Source: DATBGO01 sp963840095
GTDB lineage: Bacteria > Actinomycetota > Actinomycetes > Streptosporangiales > Streptosporangiaceae
Length of the DNA: 64,000 nt
Assembly: GCA_963840095.1 (NCBI GenBank)
Contig: CAWIXN010000001.1
Span: forward strand, 1-64,000
Direction: 5' to 3'
Shown: positions 7,259 to 17,727 of the stretch, piece by piece
How the letters are laid out: each line of letters starts with the position of its first letter
How positions within the stretch are numbered: the first letter of the stretch is position 1
Made by a program: the position numbers and the translations under genes
Notes under the pieces: model-generated
Told to the model about the DNA's origin: nothing
What the model saw: only the letters and a program-made list of their open reading frames with translations
The model's database searches: none

Positions 7259-10159
7259 TCATCCGGCAACAGGGTTGGTTTCAGCAGGCCCGCCTTCGCC
7301 GAGGTAAAGACGCTGTTCCTCGCTCGTCAGCTCGCGTCCGGCAGCCCTTTGCGCCCAGGCCGCGAGTGCCTGCGCACTCAGCGGGAGACGGCCGCTGAAC
7401 ACCGTGCCGCCAACGATCACGTAATCCCCGCTGCCGTCGACCGCCACTCGGCAGGCACCCGGATCTGCGGTCGGCTCGCAGACCAGTTCTCGCGACGCCA
7501 GGTTCCATGCCCTGATCCGGCCGTTACGGCCGAGCGCAGCCAGCATCTTTCCAGCGCCGATGTCCACATCGGCGACGAAACCGTCCCACGGAAAATCCGC
7601 CTCATCCGCAAGATCTTCAGTTCGAAGCACGCGGATCTTACCGTCATCGCAGGCGACGGCGAGCATCCTGGCATCGTCACCGAAGGCGACGCACGTGATA
7701 GGCACGCCCAGATCCCGGCTACAGGCTTGCTCATTCCCGGGCCGCCAGACCCGGAGATAGCCTTCCTCGGTACCTAGACAGGCCACGCCTGCCCCCCCGG
7801 ATGCCGCCGCGACGACCGGACCCGGCATGGCAATCGCAACAGGACCGTCCCGGGCCTGACCGTCCGCATCGATCACGAGACCTTCCCCGCGGCCGGCCAT
7901 CAGCCAGTTTTCAGTCGCACCGGGCCCGCGAGACCAATCGGCCAAAGTCAGGCGCATGCGGGTGCGGCCGAACGCCGCACCATCGGATGCGGCAGCGACC
8001 GGGCCGGTTTCTGAGGCACCAGCGCGGGCCAGGCACAGCCGGACCAGATGATCCGACTGTGCATCAGGTGACCGCTTGAGAATCTCGATTGCCAGGAGCA
8101 GGGCCAGGACCGGGTCCTCGGTCGTCTCTGCCACGCGGGTCAGCGCGCGGGCAAGGGATCTTCGAGCCTCCTTCTGGGCAAGATTGCGTGCCTCTTCCAG
8201 TTCGGTCACCCGGCGGTGCCATTCGGATTTGCTTTGCTCGACGAGCTGCTGGATGTCGTCAGGGATGTCCGCTGAGCGCTCGGCCAGCCACCTATCGGCT
8301 TCCGCCAGGCGCGTATCGGGCAACAGGTCACCGGCAGCCGCGCGTTCTTCCATGGCTGTTCGCCATTGCTGAAAGCCTGCGTCATCGTTCACCCACGCTG
8401 CAAGGGTCGGCCATCCCCGGATCAGTGCTTCATGCGCAATCTGGACGTTGTCCTCGTCTTTGACCGGATCGTGTCCCACGATCAGAAGGCGCCGCTCGGC
8501 CAGTTCCTCGGCAACCGCCCAGTCCGGGCCGAGCCGCTCGCGCGGTACCACCCGCCGGGTTGCCTGCGGCGCTCCTTCCCGGCTGCGCACCAGGGCGAGC
8601 ATCACCCGGCGGATTCGCGCCTCGGCAAACCGTTGAAGGAGTTCACCATAAACGCGCTCCGCGTAGGCGCTGAGCGCCCCCATGACACCGCCGACACCGT
8701 GGTACTCCGCGAGGGTGATCTGGTGCTTCCTCTGCTGCTGCCACAACTTGGTGAGCGCGAAACCCAGCAGCGGGAGCCCGCCGCCGTCGCCTGCCTCTCG
8801 CGCGATCAGCGGAGGCAGGCCAGGCTCATACCGGACGCCGCGCACCTCGGCGGGCTCGGTAATCACCCGCTCCATTCGGCCACGGCCCATCGGGGACAAG
8901 GTGAAAAGACGGCCCTGCACATGCGCGCCCGCATCGGGGTGCTCCAGCAGCTGGGAGAGGAAGTCAGCTCGTAGCGTGCAGACCACGCGCAGGCAGTCGA
9001 CTGGCTGCGCCTGCAGGAGCAGCTCCAGGAATTCAGCGCTGGCCTCCGGCTTGCAGATGCCAGGATCCAGGACCTGCTCAAGCTGATCGACGCACAGCAG
9101 GATGGGCTTCCTCTTCACCAGCGACAGCTGCGATCCCAAAGATGCCAGCCTGCCGGAGCGCAGGCTATCGGCCCATCTGGCGAGCTCATCCAGCGTCGGA
9201 GTCTCGCCCGCCCGTTCGACGCCGAACAGTGTCTCAGCGAGGGCATCCACGGGCATCCCCCAGGGCTGGAAGACCCTGGTAATCCAGCCCTCATTGCGCA
9301 TAACCCGGGCCAGGCCGGCGTTGACCAGGGACGATTTGCCGACACCCGAAGGCCCGGTCACCACCACCAGGGCCTGCCTGCGGATCATCTCCCGCAGCTG
9401 GCGGGTTTCCTCCTCCCGGCCGACGAAGACGCCGGCCTCGGCATCAACGACCGTGAACGCCTCCAGACCACGGTAAGGGCATTGTGGCACGGTCAGGGAA
9501 CCGAGAACGTCCGGCCATGCATCCGCTAGCCGGGCAACCGGCATCGCGTATGCGTCCCGTCCGCCATCACCGCAGCTCGCAACGGCAAGCATGCCCAGCA
9601 CTTCATCACCCGCATCGCCTTCCACGATGATGGGCGACCCGCTATAACCAGGCTGGGCCCGGATAGCCGACTCACTCGCAGAATCGAGCTGGATGAGCCC
9701 GCCGCCCACCACACCGCGCAAGTTGACCACCGCCCAGGCGCCAAGTGCCCGGCGGCCAGCATCGTCCGGGCACCCGAACACATCTGCAGCCGGACCACGC
9801 CGGCTGGGTTGCTCAGCCAGCCGGGCGGGCCCCGCACCCCTTGGCAGATCCTCCCCGACGAGCACAAGGCCGGCCACATCACCGCCGGAAATCCCAGCCT
9901 CAGGCGGCGGAACCCAGGCCCGTACAGTACAGCTGCGCGTCGGGGCGCCTGTCGCATCACCCAGCATCGGGAAATCGACACCGATCCGCGCAGCCTGACC
10001 AGGCTTTTCCTGCACCCGCTGGCCGCGGCCCAGCGCAGCATTCACCACATGCGCGCATGTCACGATGTGCTGCCCGTCCACGACGAACCCCACCCCGGCA
10101 GGAGCCGCCGACCCGCCACGCAGGACACGGACGGTAAAACCTTCCCGGCTGGACGGCAC
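7259..10159 (-). CDS. Trypsin-like peptidase / nSTAND1 NTPase / WD40 protein
   Basis: A 966-residue signalling protein of the predicted conflict (anti-invader) type. Residues about 1-215 are a trypsin-like peptidase with His in TCAHVV, Asp in GGDVAGLVL and Ser in GYSGSPII. At about 225 the nSTAND1 module begins with CPYRGLEAF and VFVGREEE, followed by Walker A GPSGVGKSSL and Walker B ILLCVDQLEQ. A helical region leads to a degenerate WD40 propeller (about 720-920, for example GYLRVWRPG and GRIRAWNLA) and a C-terminal helix ending LTSEEQRLYL. The GTG at 10159 lies four bases after the stop of the Trypco1 gene, indicating translational coupling. A likely model is ligand sensing by WD40, NTP-dependent oligomerisation and release of peptidase activity; this is inferred from the family. 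Confidence 0.9.
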   Translation of the reverse strand: MPSSREGFTVRVLRGGSAAPAGVGFVVDGQHIVTCAHVVNAALGRGQRVQEKPGQAARIGVDFPMLGDATGAPTRSCTVRAWVPPPEAGISGGDVAGLVLVGEDLPRGAGPARLAEQPSRRGPAADVFGCPDDAGRRALGAWAVVNLRGVVGGGLIQLDSASESAIRAQPGYSGSPIIVEGDAGDEVLGMLAVASCGDGGRDAYAMPVARLADAWPDVLGSLTVPQCPYRGLEAFTVVDAEAGVFVGREEETRQLREMIRRQALVVVTGPSGVGKSSLVNAGLARVMRNEGWITRVFQPWGMPVDALAETLFGVERAGETPTLDELARWADSLRSGRLASLGSQLSLVKRKPILLCVDQLEQVLDPGICKPEASAEFLELLLQAQPVDCLRVVCTLRADFLSQLLEHPDAGAHVQGRLFTLSPMGRGRMERVITEPAEVRGVRYEPGLPPLIAREAGDGGGLPLLGFALTKLWQQQRKHQITLAEYHGVGGVMGALSAYAERVYGELLQRFAEARIRRVMLALVRSREGAPQATRRVVPRERLGPDWAVAEELAERRLLIVGHDPVKDEDNVQIAHEALIRGWPTLAAWVNDDAGFQQWRTAMEERAAAGDLLPDTRLAEADRWLAERSADIPDDIQQLVEQSKSEWHRRVTELEEARNLAQKEARRSLARALTRVAETTEDPVLALLLAIEILKRSPDAQSDHLVRLCLARAGASETGPVAAASDGAAFGRTRMRLTLADWSRGPGATENWLMAGRGEGLVIDADGQARDGPVAIAMPGPVVAAASGGAGVACLGTEEGYLRVWRPGNEQACSRDLGVPITCVAFGDDARMLAVACDDGKIRVLRTEDLADEADFPWDGFVADVDIGAGKMLAALGRNGRIRAWNLASRELVCEPTADPGACRVAVDGSGDYVIVGGTVFSGRLPLSAQALAAWAQRAAGRELTSEEQRLYLGEGGPAETNPVAG

Positions 10160-10163
10160 GAGG

Positions 10164-10493
10164 CTACTCCTGCTTCCAGGACATGCGGACGGTGAAGTTC
10201 ACCTCCGCGGTGCCCCTGGCGATGACGACACCGATTTCGCCGCCGATCCTCAAACCGAATTCCACTGCAGTCTCGTCCGGCGACAGCTCCCTGAGCAGGT
10301 GCACGATCTTCTGCAGTGAGGGCTTCAGGTTCCCGAGCGCTTCCTCCAACGTCAACCGCGTCCGGTCTGCCAGCTTCTCAGGATCCGCCGACGCCAGAAC
10401 AAGATCACCGGAAATCTCACTCCGGTCAGCCTCGAAAACCAGGACCTCGTCGCTGCCCCGCTCCAGCGGCATCCCCAGCAGGTACGTCACCAT
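10164..10493 (-). CDS. Trypco1-domain (CU044_2847 family) protein
   Basis: A 109-residue protein matching the trypsin-co-occurring domain 1 pattern: a strand-rich N-terminus (DEVLVFEADRSE), a helix (LTLEEALGNLKPSLQKIVHLL) shortened here, and the hallmark VEFGLRIGGEIGVVIARG followed by VNFTVRMSW. The frame is open to 10631, but ATG 10493 is chosen because AGAGGGAGGG precedes it and the family fold starts there. It is the first gene of the operon with the trypsin-nSTAND1 protein. Trypco1 has been described computationally as a partner of such peptidase-STAND systems; its biochemical role is unknown. Confidence 0.8.
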   Translation of the reverse strand: MVTYLLGMPLERGSDEVLVFEADRSEISGDLVLASADPEKLADRTRLTLEEALGNLKPSLQKIVHLLRELSPDETAVEFGLRIGGEIGVVIARGTAEVNFTVRMSWKQE

Positions 10494-10765
10494 CCCTCCC
10501 TCTAAGCTCTGCAGGCAGTCGCCAAGGGCAGCGAATACCGCCAAAGCACCACCGCAAAACCATTCTCCGCCAAAGACCGGCCAATACTGCCTGTCCACAG
10601 GCACTTTCCTGGCGGAATGCTGGCAGCGCACGGCTGGGGCACGGACTTCCGCTCATGCATGCCGGGAGCAGGTAGGCCGGACGAACTGCAGGTGCGTGCC
10701 TGCCCGTCCCAGGCGGAAAAGCTGCCGACGTGGGCGGTGCCGCGTGGCCGGAGTGGGCCTGACCG
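10494..10765. other. Gap upstream of the Trypco1 operon
   Basis: Several overlapping open frames exist here but none has family-like sequence or a good ribosome binding site. The Trypco1 operon promoter should lie in this stretch; none was identified. It ends at the IS110 relic. Confidence 0.3.
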
Positions 10766-11057
10766 GTGGAGGGCGCCGCTGGGCTGGGGCACCCGCTCGC
10801 GCAGCAACTGGTCGCCGCCGGTGAGCAGGTGCTGGATGTGCCGCCCAAGCTGGCCGCCCGGGTGCGGCTGCTGCAGGCCGGGGACACCAGTGAGAACGAC
10901 CCGAATGACGCCTTCTCGGTGGCGGTCGCGGCGCTGCGCTCCACGGCCCAGCGCCCGGTGCTCACCGACGACCACGCCGCCGTGCTGAAGGTGTGGGCCA
11001 AGCGGCACCGGGACCTGGCCCGCTCGCGCAACCAGGCCGCCTGCCGACTGTACGCGG
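10766..11057 (+). pseudogene. IS110-family transposase fragment
   Basis: The reading encodes GLGHPLAQQLVAAGEQVLDV, PPKLAARVRLLQAGDTSEND, and HRDLARSRNQAACRL, which is the internal part of the N-terminal DEDD domain of IS110 transposases. An upstream TGA at 10760 closes the frame, so the N-terminus is lost, and the homology stops near 11057 where another insertion sequence starts. The C-terminal Tnp_20 domain is absent. It is a relic without function. Confidence 0.75.
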
Positions 11058-12249
11058 CCTGTGGGGTGTCAGAAGTCTGCCTGGGCTGTGAGCTGCAGCG
11101 ATGCATCGGGGTCAGCGGTGGGCCATGATGATCAGCCGTGTCCCTCCGTTTGCTCTATCTCATCTTCATCCGGGTCTGCGGCTGGCTGGTCCTGCTCGGC
11201 CGCTCATCGGCGTCGAAGAACGCGGAACTGCTGGTGCTGCGGCACGAGGTCGCCGTGCTGCGCCGCACCAAGCCGCGGCCCCGCTTGGACTGGGCCGACC
11301 GAGCCGTCCTCGCCGCGCTGATCCGGCACCTGCCCAGAAGGCTGCGGGCGCACCGGCTGGTCACGCCCGGCACGGTGCTCCGGTGGCACCGTCGCCTGGT
11401 CAGAAAGAAGTGGACCTACCCGAACCGGACGGGCCGGCCGCCGGTCAGCGCCGAGATCGCCGCGCTCATCGAGCGGCTCGCCACCGAGAACGCCTCATCG
11501 GGGTACCAGCGGATCCAGGGCGAGCTGCTGAAACTCGGCCACCGGGCCAGCGCGTCCACGATCCGCCGGGTCCTCAAGGCGCTGCGGATCCCGCCGGCTC
11601 CCCAGCGGCGTACCGATACGACCTGGCGGCAGTTCCTGCACTCCCAAGCCGCGACCATGCTGGCCGCGGACTTCTTCCATGTGGACTGCGCGGTAACGCT
11701 CCGGCGCCTGTACTGCCTGTTCGTCATGGAGGTCGGCTCCCGTTACGTGCACATCCTGGGGGTCACCGCGAACCCGGACGGCCCGTGGACCACCCAGCAG
11801 ATCCGCAGCTTGCTCATGGACCTCGGTGACCGGGCCGCGGACTTCCGGTTCCTGGTCCGCGACCGCGCCGGGCAGTTCACCGACTCCTTCGACGCGGCCC
11901 TGGCCAGCACCGGCATCACGGCAGCGAAGATCCCGCCCCGCAGTCCTCGCGCGAACGCTCACGCCGAAAGGTTCGTCCTCACCGCCCGGACCGAGATCAC
12001 CGACCGGATGCTGATCTTCGGCTAACGGCACCTGCGGTCGGTTCTCGCCGAGTACGCCCGGCACTACAACCGACGACGGCCACACCGCAGCCGCGGACTC
12101 CGCCCGCCCCGGCCCGACCACCCCGCCGCTGACCTCTCCCAGCAGCGGATCAAGCGCCGGGCTATCCTCGGTGGCCTTCTCAGCGAATACGAGCGGGCCG
12201 CATAAAAGCCCAGGTCAAGATCAGTGGCCGAGTTCTGGAACCCCACAGG
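11058..12249 (+). mobile_element. IS481/IS3-like insertion sequence inside an IS110 relic
   Basis: Imperfect inverted repeats of about 24 bases flank the element: 11058-11081 and the complement of 12226-12249 share the outer ten bases CCTGTGGGGT and match at 20 of 24 positions. Its left end abuts the IS110 fragment, which suggests insertion into an older element. The transposase has a nonsense mutation. Confidence 0.75.
11138..12205 (+). pseudogene. rve transposase broken by a nonsense codon
   Basis: The GTG start at 11138 opens a transposase with NAELLVLRHEVAV, SSGYQRIQGEL, and catalytic Asp in LAADFFHVD, Asp in LVRDRAGQF and Glu in AHAERFV. A TAA at 12023-12025 interrupts it after ITDRMLIFG. 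The same frame continues at once with RHLRSVLAEYARHYNRRRPH and ends with SEYERAA at the TAA at 12203-12205. Relatives have Glu-Arg-His-Leu at this point, so a single G-to-T change (GAA to TAA) explains the break. It may still give a 295-residue product with all three catalytic residues. Confidence 0.85.
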
Positions 12250-12394
12250 ACCGCCATCTGGCCGCGGTAGCCGGCCAGTCCCGCCCGGAACCCAGCCAAG
12301 CTTGCCCTCGCGGCCTGCCGGCGACCTATCAGTACAGACCACCGGCAGGGGCGGCCAGGTTCGGTGAACCGCCTCTCGGGGCCGCTGTCCCGGA
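12250..12394. other. Short gap between IS and Ig-repeat sedolisin
   Basis: Nothing recognisable is seen in this stretch. A region similar to 20345-20400 just outside the IS end hints that the same insertion context occurs twice, but the similarity is weak. Confidence 0.25.
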
Positions 12395-15300
12395 TCAGGT
12401 GATGGTGATTCCTCCCCGTGTCAGGGCGACTGGCGCAGAGTTGGGCAGCGGTGTGGGTTGCGGCGGCACCGGCGTGTAGCTGATGGCGATGCCGAAGGAG
12501 GCGGGGACTGTCTTCGTCGCGGCGTTGGCGGTTGCCTTATAGCTAACATCCGACTTGGCGAGCTGCCAGCCTCCGCGGCCCTTGTTGAGGGTCGAGTTCC
12601 ACCAGTACAGGCTGCCCGTCCCGGACAGCAGCCCCTGGGTAGTGCTGCTCTTGACATAGCTGGTCACATCCGCCTGGAACCACCACTTCTCCGGAGTGAC
12701 CACGTCCAGCACGCCCTTGTAGGTGGCGGCGGAATGCCCGACCATTGCGACGACAAACGCGAAGCTCGTGTTGCCTGCGCTCGGCACCTTGTACGACCCG
12801 CCGCCGAAGGCGAGCTGACCGGGCGAGGTGGGCGAGGTGACCGCCAGGGAGGCAGTGCTCGTCGAGGGGCCGCAGTTACTCGTGCCAGCGTAACTGACGG
12901 TGAGCATGTACGCGCCGTCCTGCCAGCTGGTGGTGCTCACGGCCAGGCTGATCGCGCCGGATGCGGTGCTGGTGGCCGTTCCCAGGCTGTAGGTGCCGCT
13001 GGTTCCGTTCAGCGGGTCGGCTGACAGGGTGAAGCTGACCGGCTGCGAGCTCTCGCAAGAGGCCGCCGGGCTGGTCAGCGTGGCCGTCGCGGTGAAACTC
13101 GAGCCAGTCGCGACCTGGTCGGTACCGGTGTAACTCAAAGTGGTGGTCGCTGGGCTGACCGTCCAGCCAAAGGTGGCCGAGCCGGTCGCGCCGGTGGAAT
13201 CCTTCGCCGCGACGGTCACCGAGTAGGTCCCGGCCGTGGTCGGCGTGCCGGAGATCAGGCCCGCCGAGCTGATCGACAGGCCCGGCGGCAGGCCGCTCGC
13301 CGAGTAGGTCAGGCTCAGCAGGCCCGAGTCCGTCCCGGAGATCTGCAGGCTGACCGCCGACCCTGACACCGAGCTCTGCGCACCCGGGTTCGCCACCGTC
13401 ACCGTGTTGGCGGCGGCGGTGACCGTCCAGCCAAAGGTGGCCGAGCCGGTCGCGCCGGTGGAATCCTTCGCCGCGACGGTCACCGAGTAGGTCCCGGCCG
13501 TGGTCGGCGTGCCGGAGATCAGGCCCGCCGAGCTGATCGACAGGCCCGGCGGCAGGCCGCTCGCCGAGTAGGTCAGGCTCAGCAGGCCCGAGTCCGTCCC
13601 GGAGATCTGCAGGCTGACCGCCGACCCTGACACCGAGCTCTGCGCACCCGGGTTCGCCACCGTCACCGTGTTGGCGGCGGCGGTGACCGTCCAGCCAAAG
13701 GTGGCCGAGCCGGTCGCGCCGGTGGAATCCTTCGCCGCGACGGTCACCGAGTAGGTCCCGGCCGTGGTCGGCGTGCCGGAGATCAGGCCCGCCGAGCTGA
13801 TCGACAGGCCCGGCGGCAGGCCGCTCGCCGAGTAGGTCAGGCTCAGCAGGCCCGAGTCCGTCCCGGAGATCTGCAGGCTGACCGCCGACCCTGACACCGA
13901 GCTCTGCGCACCCGGGTTCGCCACCGTCACCGTGTTGGTGATTGCCCAGCTGAAGGTGGCCGACCCGGTCGCGCCGGTGGAATCCTTCGCCGCGACGGTC
14001 ACCGAGTAGGTCCCGGCCGTGGTCGGCGTGCCGGAGATCAGCCCGGACGAGCTGATCGACAGGCCCGGCGGCAGGCCGCTCGCCGAGTAGGTCAGGCCCA
14101 GCCCGCCCGAGTCCGTCCCGGAGATCTGCAGGCTGACCGCCGACCCTGACACCGAGCTCTGCGCACCCGGGTTCGCCACCGTCACCGTGTTGGGGCGGTG
14201 ACCGTCCAGCCGAAGGTGGCCGAGCCGGTCGCGCCGGTGGAATCCTTCGCCGCGACGGTCACCGAGTAGGTCCCGGCCGTGGTCGGCGTGCCGGAGATCA
14301 GGCCCGCCGAGCTGATCGACAGGCCCGGCGGCAGGCCGCTCGCCGAGTAGGTCAGGCCCAGCCCGCCCGAGTCCGTCCCGGAGATCTGCAGGCTGACCGC
14401 CGACCCCGACACCGAGCTCTGCGCACCCGGGTTCGCCACCGTCACCGTGTTTTTCGGCAGGCCCGCGCACAGCGTGCCGGCCAGATTGCCGCCGTTGGGC
14501 GTGCCGAGCCCTGAGGCCATGTCGTAGCCCGGGCCCGCCGGGTACAGGCCGCCGTTAGTCCCGGTGTAGTCGTTATTCCCCGACGTGATGTCTTCGAAGT
14601 CCGAGGTATAAGCCGAGGCGGCCGCATCGTAGAGGGCCGGGTTCGCGAACCCGATGGACTTGCCGCCGCACGCGCTCGAGGCGTCCGCCAGCGCCATGAA
14701 GGCGGCCCAGAGCGGAGCGGCGGCACTCGTGCCACCGACAGCGCCCCAATCGCTGTCGTAGTCGTAGACATAGCCAGTCTCGGGATCCGCGTCCGCCGCG
14801 ACATCGGGGACCTCGCGGCAGTACGAGCCGCTGCTGGCGCCGCACGGGGTGCCGGAGGAATTGGCGTTGATGACGTTCAGCGCAGCCGGTGCACCCGACT
14901 GGTAGGAAGGCATCGTGTTCGACGACGAGATGCCGCCGCCGCCGGCTCCGGCCTGGATGGCGCTCTCGTTCCAGACAGTCTGGGTCGGAGGCGGTCCCAG
15001 GGCCGACATCGTCGTGCCGCCGACGCCGGTCACGTAGGGCTGGCTCGCCGGGTCGTCGACCGCGAGCGAGCTCGTGTCGCAGTCTTCCGAGCCGCTGTCA
15101 CCCGCTGCCGCGAAGACCGACTGACCCTGGGCTGCCGCCTGCTCGAAGAGCGTTGCCTCATCGGCGATGAACGACGAGCCGGCCTCGGCCTCGCACAGGC
15201 CCCACGACGTGGAAATGACCTGGGCCGTGTCAGCTGAGACTATGGCGTTGTAGTTGTCGTAGGCGTCGCTGTTCGAGTTGGGCGCCTGGTACACGTCGAT

Positions 15301-16275
15301 CGTGGCCTGCGGGGCGAGCCCGATGATGTCCTCGATGTCGAGCGCTGCCTCGCCCAAGCCGTCACCCGACCCGGCCCCGCCGTCCACCTCGATGTAGTTG
15401 ACCGAGGTGTCTGTCCCGTAGCAGGACTGGTAGGCGGCAATGTCGCTCGGTAGGTCCGGCTCGAGCTCGTAAAGGGCAACGGTGATACCCGAGCCCTCGT
15501 CACCTGCCCCGTACAGGCTCGAGAAGTTATACGCCGAGGCCAGGTCATCTGCCGTGTAGGCGCTGTATTCTTGCGCTGCTCCTTGCGCGTCCGAGCAGGG
15601 CTGCGGCCCTCCGGTCACGACCTGAGGTCGTGCCGCCGCCGGGCGGCGCGCGGCCCCGCGGCTGAGATCAAGCGGCCGTGGCTGGGTGAGCGTATCCAGC
15701 CCGACGACGCCCTGCACGTAGGGCGCGACGGCGGCCGGGAACAACGGTGCCGAGGTGTTCGCGTAGGCAGCCCGGCTGCCCAGGCGGTACCCCTCGAAGC
15801 TCGTCGAGAAGGCCCTGGCCAGCTGCCCGGCTGTTGCGGTGACGGGGATGCTCAGATGGTTGCCGCTGATCGGCCCGGGCTGGAGCCCGTCGGCCCGCAG
15901 GGATCCCTCGAGCGCGGCGATGGCCGCGGAGGTCGGCCCGAACCTGGCCGGGAACGCTCCCGCGGGCAGATAGTGGCGGTATAGCGCAGAACCGGGCGTC
16001 GAGACAGCAGTCGCGAACTGCGCCAGCCCGGCTGGGTCACGCGGCTGCAGAACGACGTCGACGTGCAGCACCGTCGTCTGCGGCAAAGCGCCGACGGCCT
16101 GCGCGCTGCGCGGTACCACCGGAGCCCGGCCGACGCGGGCCGGCGGCCGCTGTGCGGCCGCTGCTGCCGAAAAGACAGCACCGGAACTCAGCGACGTGAC
16201 CGATAAGGCCACAGCTAACGCAGCAGTCAAAGCCGCGACGCGACCAGGACGGAAATGACACCGGGCACCTTGCAC
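12395..16275 (-). pseudogene. Large secreted S53 peptidase with five Ig-like repeats, frameshifted
   Basis: Read through the frameshift, this is one gene for a secreted protein of about 1290 residues. It starts at GTG 16275 (GAGGGG upstream) with a signal peptide, then a sedolisin activation prodomain (about 65-190) and a catalytic domain with EAALD, AAAGDSGSED and GGTSAAAPLW. After the calcium region (EDITSGNN, GYDMASGLGT) come five putative-Ig repeats of about 88 residues (NTVTVANPGAQ...GWTVTA), an Ig-like domain with SFTATATLTSP, and a C-terminal domain with GSLYWWNSTLNKGRGG. In the first repeat, near 14190, four bases are missing compared with the sister repeats; the frame then ends at 14182. 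The upstream part alone (697 residues) contains the whole protease plus one repeat and could still be secreted. Confidence 0.82.
13150..14453 (-). repeat. Five tandem 255-264 bp repeats encoding Ig-like domains
   Basis: The codons for the linker ANTVTVANP recur with boundaries near 13410, 13674, 13938, 14193 and 14453, giving periods of 264, 264, 255 and 260 bases. Two central units are almost identical at the DNA level, including synonymous positions, which shows recent duplication or gene conversion. The 260-base unit is four bases short and causes the frameshift; the 255-base unit has a different linker (FSWAITNTV). Confidence 0.9.
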
Positions 16276-16489
16276 GTCGGCCGCCCCCCTCTACTCGACA
16301 GCCCACCCCAGCAGCAGCCATCACTGGATCATCATGGCTTATGAAGACTCATGATGATTTTGCGGTCCCTGCCCCGGTACAGCGTAGACCCTCACCGCTG
16401 GCTAGAGAAGTCCGATGAGCTAAAGGAGCCGGATCGCGGCCCAGTTCCACGGGTGTGAGCACCCCACAGTCATCTTCTGCCAGACAGCG

Positions 16490-16916
16490 ATGAGCTTGAC
16501 CACGCCCGAGGCCTTTGGCGAATGGGCCGGGATCGGCACGTCGCTGACACCGGTGCAGACACCGGTCGGCGACGCGTGGATCCTCGTCCAAGACGAGGCG
16601 ACCACCGGTGCCGCCGCCGCGCCCGCCCCACCGGCACCGCTGCTGTCAAGCTGCGACGCCTTTATCCTTCTATCCTTCGCTACGGAGCCGATCGCAAGCT
16701 CCTGGTCCCCGACGCCGACCGCCGTCTTGCCCTGTGAACCCCGGTGCCTGGCCCGGCGACCTCCTTGCCGGGGGAGAGATCACCGGGACCAGGCGGCGCG
16801 GACGCGGTGATCACGGTGCAGCCCTGGCAGCGGCTGTCACCCGCAAAGTGCGACGCGGTCGCGGTGGAAGCGACGGCCTTGCCGCTGCCCGACATCCAGC
16901 GGCGGATCATCTCCGC
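16490..16916 (+). pseudogene. Degenerate winged-helix DNA-binding protein (HTH_42 type)
   Basis: Protein-like text is spread over three frames in the expected order: VQTPVGDAWILVQDEA and PAPLLSSCDAFILL in one frame, YGADRKLLVPDADRR in the next, PGDLLAGGEITGTRRR in the third, and ITVQPWQRLSPAKCDAV then ALPLPDIQRRI. This order (LPSGDAY, ADR-LLVPD, GEI-GTWRR, V-PWRRLS) is what I know from C-terminal parts of winged-helix proteins of the HTH_42 family. At least three frame changes are needed, so it is a relic; the N-terminal half is missing. Confidence 0.55.
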
Positions 16917-17727
16917 TGGGACGGCTGAGCTGCGCTCAACTGTGCATGACGTACTCGCCTGGCGGTCATCAAACGAAGAAGCCAGAATCGGGTGATCTGC
17001 ATGCGATCGACACGATGCCTAACAAACGTGAGGGCGGGGACCGAATCGGCAGGCGCGTTCGAGTAAGCATTCGACGCAGAGCACCGACTACGTTGATCGC
17101 GACGTCATGCATGAGTATGTCCAACCGCTTATACGAATCCGCCAGGGATACGCACTACTTTCGGCAGAATCGGATGCACCGGCATGGTCGTTGGGGCTGA
17201 CCTGCGCCCGGTGGGCGACGCAGGTCTACGGGAGGTCGATGGCAGGTACCTGCGGGGTAGCTCGCAGGTCGATCGCGGCCATGAGCCTTGCTGGCAGATC
17301 GCTGCCCGGATGGCCCGACACGTAATGCGGCGCGCACAAGTTGCCCGCGGTGCCCTCGCGCCGCTTCTCTCTTCGCGGGAATCGGGCCCGGCAGCGGACA
17401 GTGGCGGGACCGTGGCAGGACCGCGCGGACCGGTCCTGCCGTGCCGGTCCCGGGCTCGCCGTGGGGAATTTTTGGCGGGTGTGAACGGCGCATGTCCGGC
17501 CGGGGGAGTACGGGCATCGGTTGCGGCAGGCCGGTGGCTCAGCGGCGTGCCCGGCCGGGTCTAGGACGGCGGTGGGACGATGAGATGCAGCAGGACTCAG
17601 CTGGACTTGGTGGGACATGATCTAAAGCCTGCGTCGCGCTGACCAGGCACACTCCGGGACTACGGACGCCACACGGACAGAACGTGGTATTCACGCGGCG
17701 GGGAATGGAGAAACGGCAGGTCAGCGG
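16917..17727. other. Gene-poor stretch
   Basis: About 800 bases without a credible gene on either strand. Several open frames exist but they are low-complexity products of the GC bias without start signals or recognisable motifs. It sits between the winged-helix relic and the IS fragments and fits a region undergoing decay. Confidence 0.4.

Noticed and set aside
12876..13058. Small frames inside the Ig-repeat gene
   Set aside because: They are repeat DNA read in other frames and carry no independent signals.
17155..17620. Several overlapping frames of 100-130 codons in the gene-poor stretch
   Set aside because: Low-complexity Arg/Pro/Gly-rich products in all frames with no ribosome site or family-like text.
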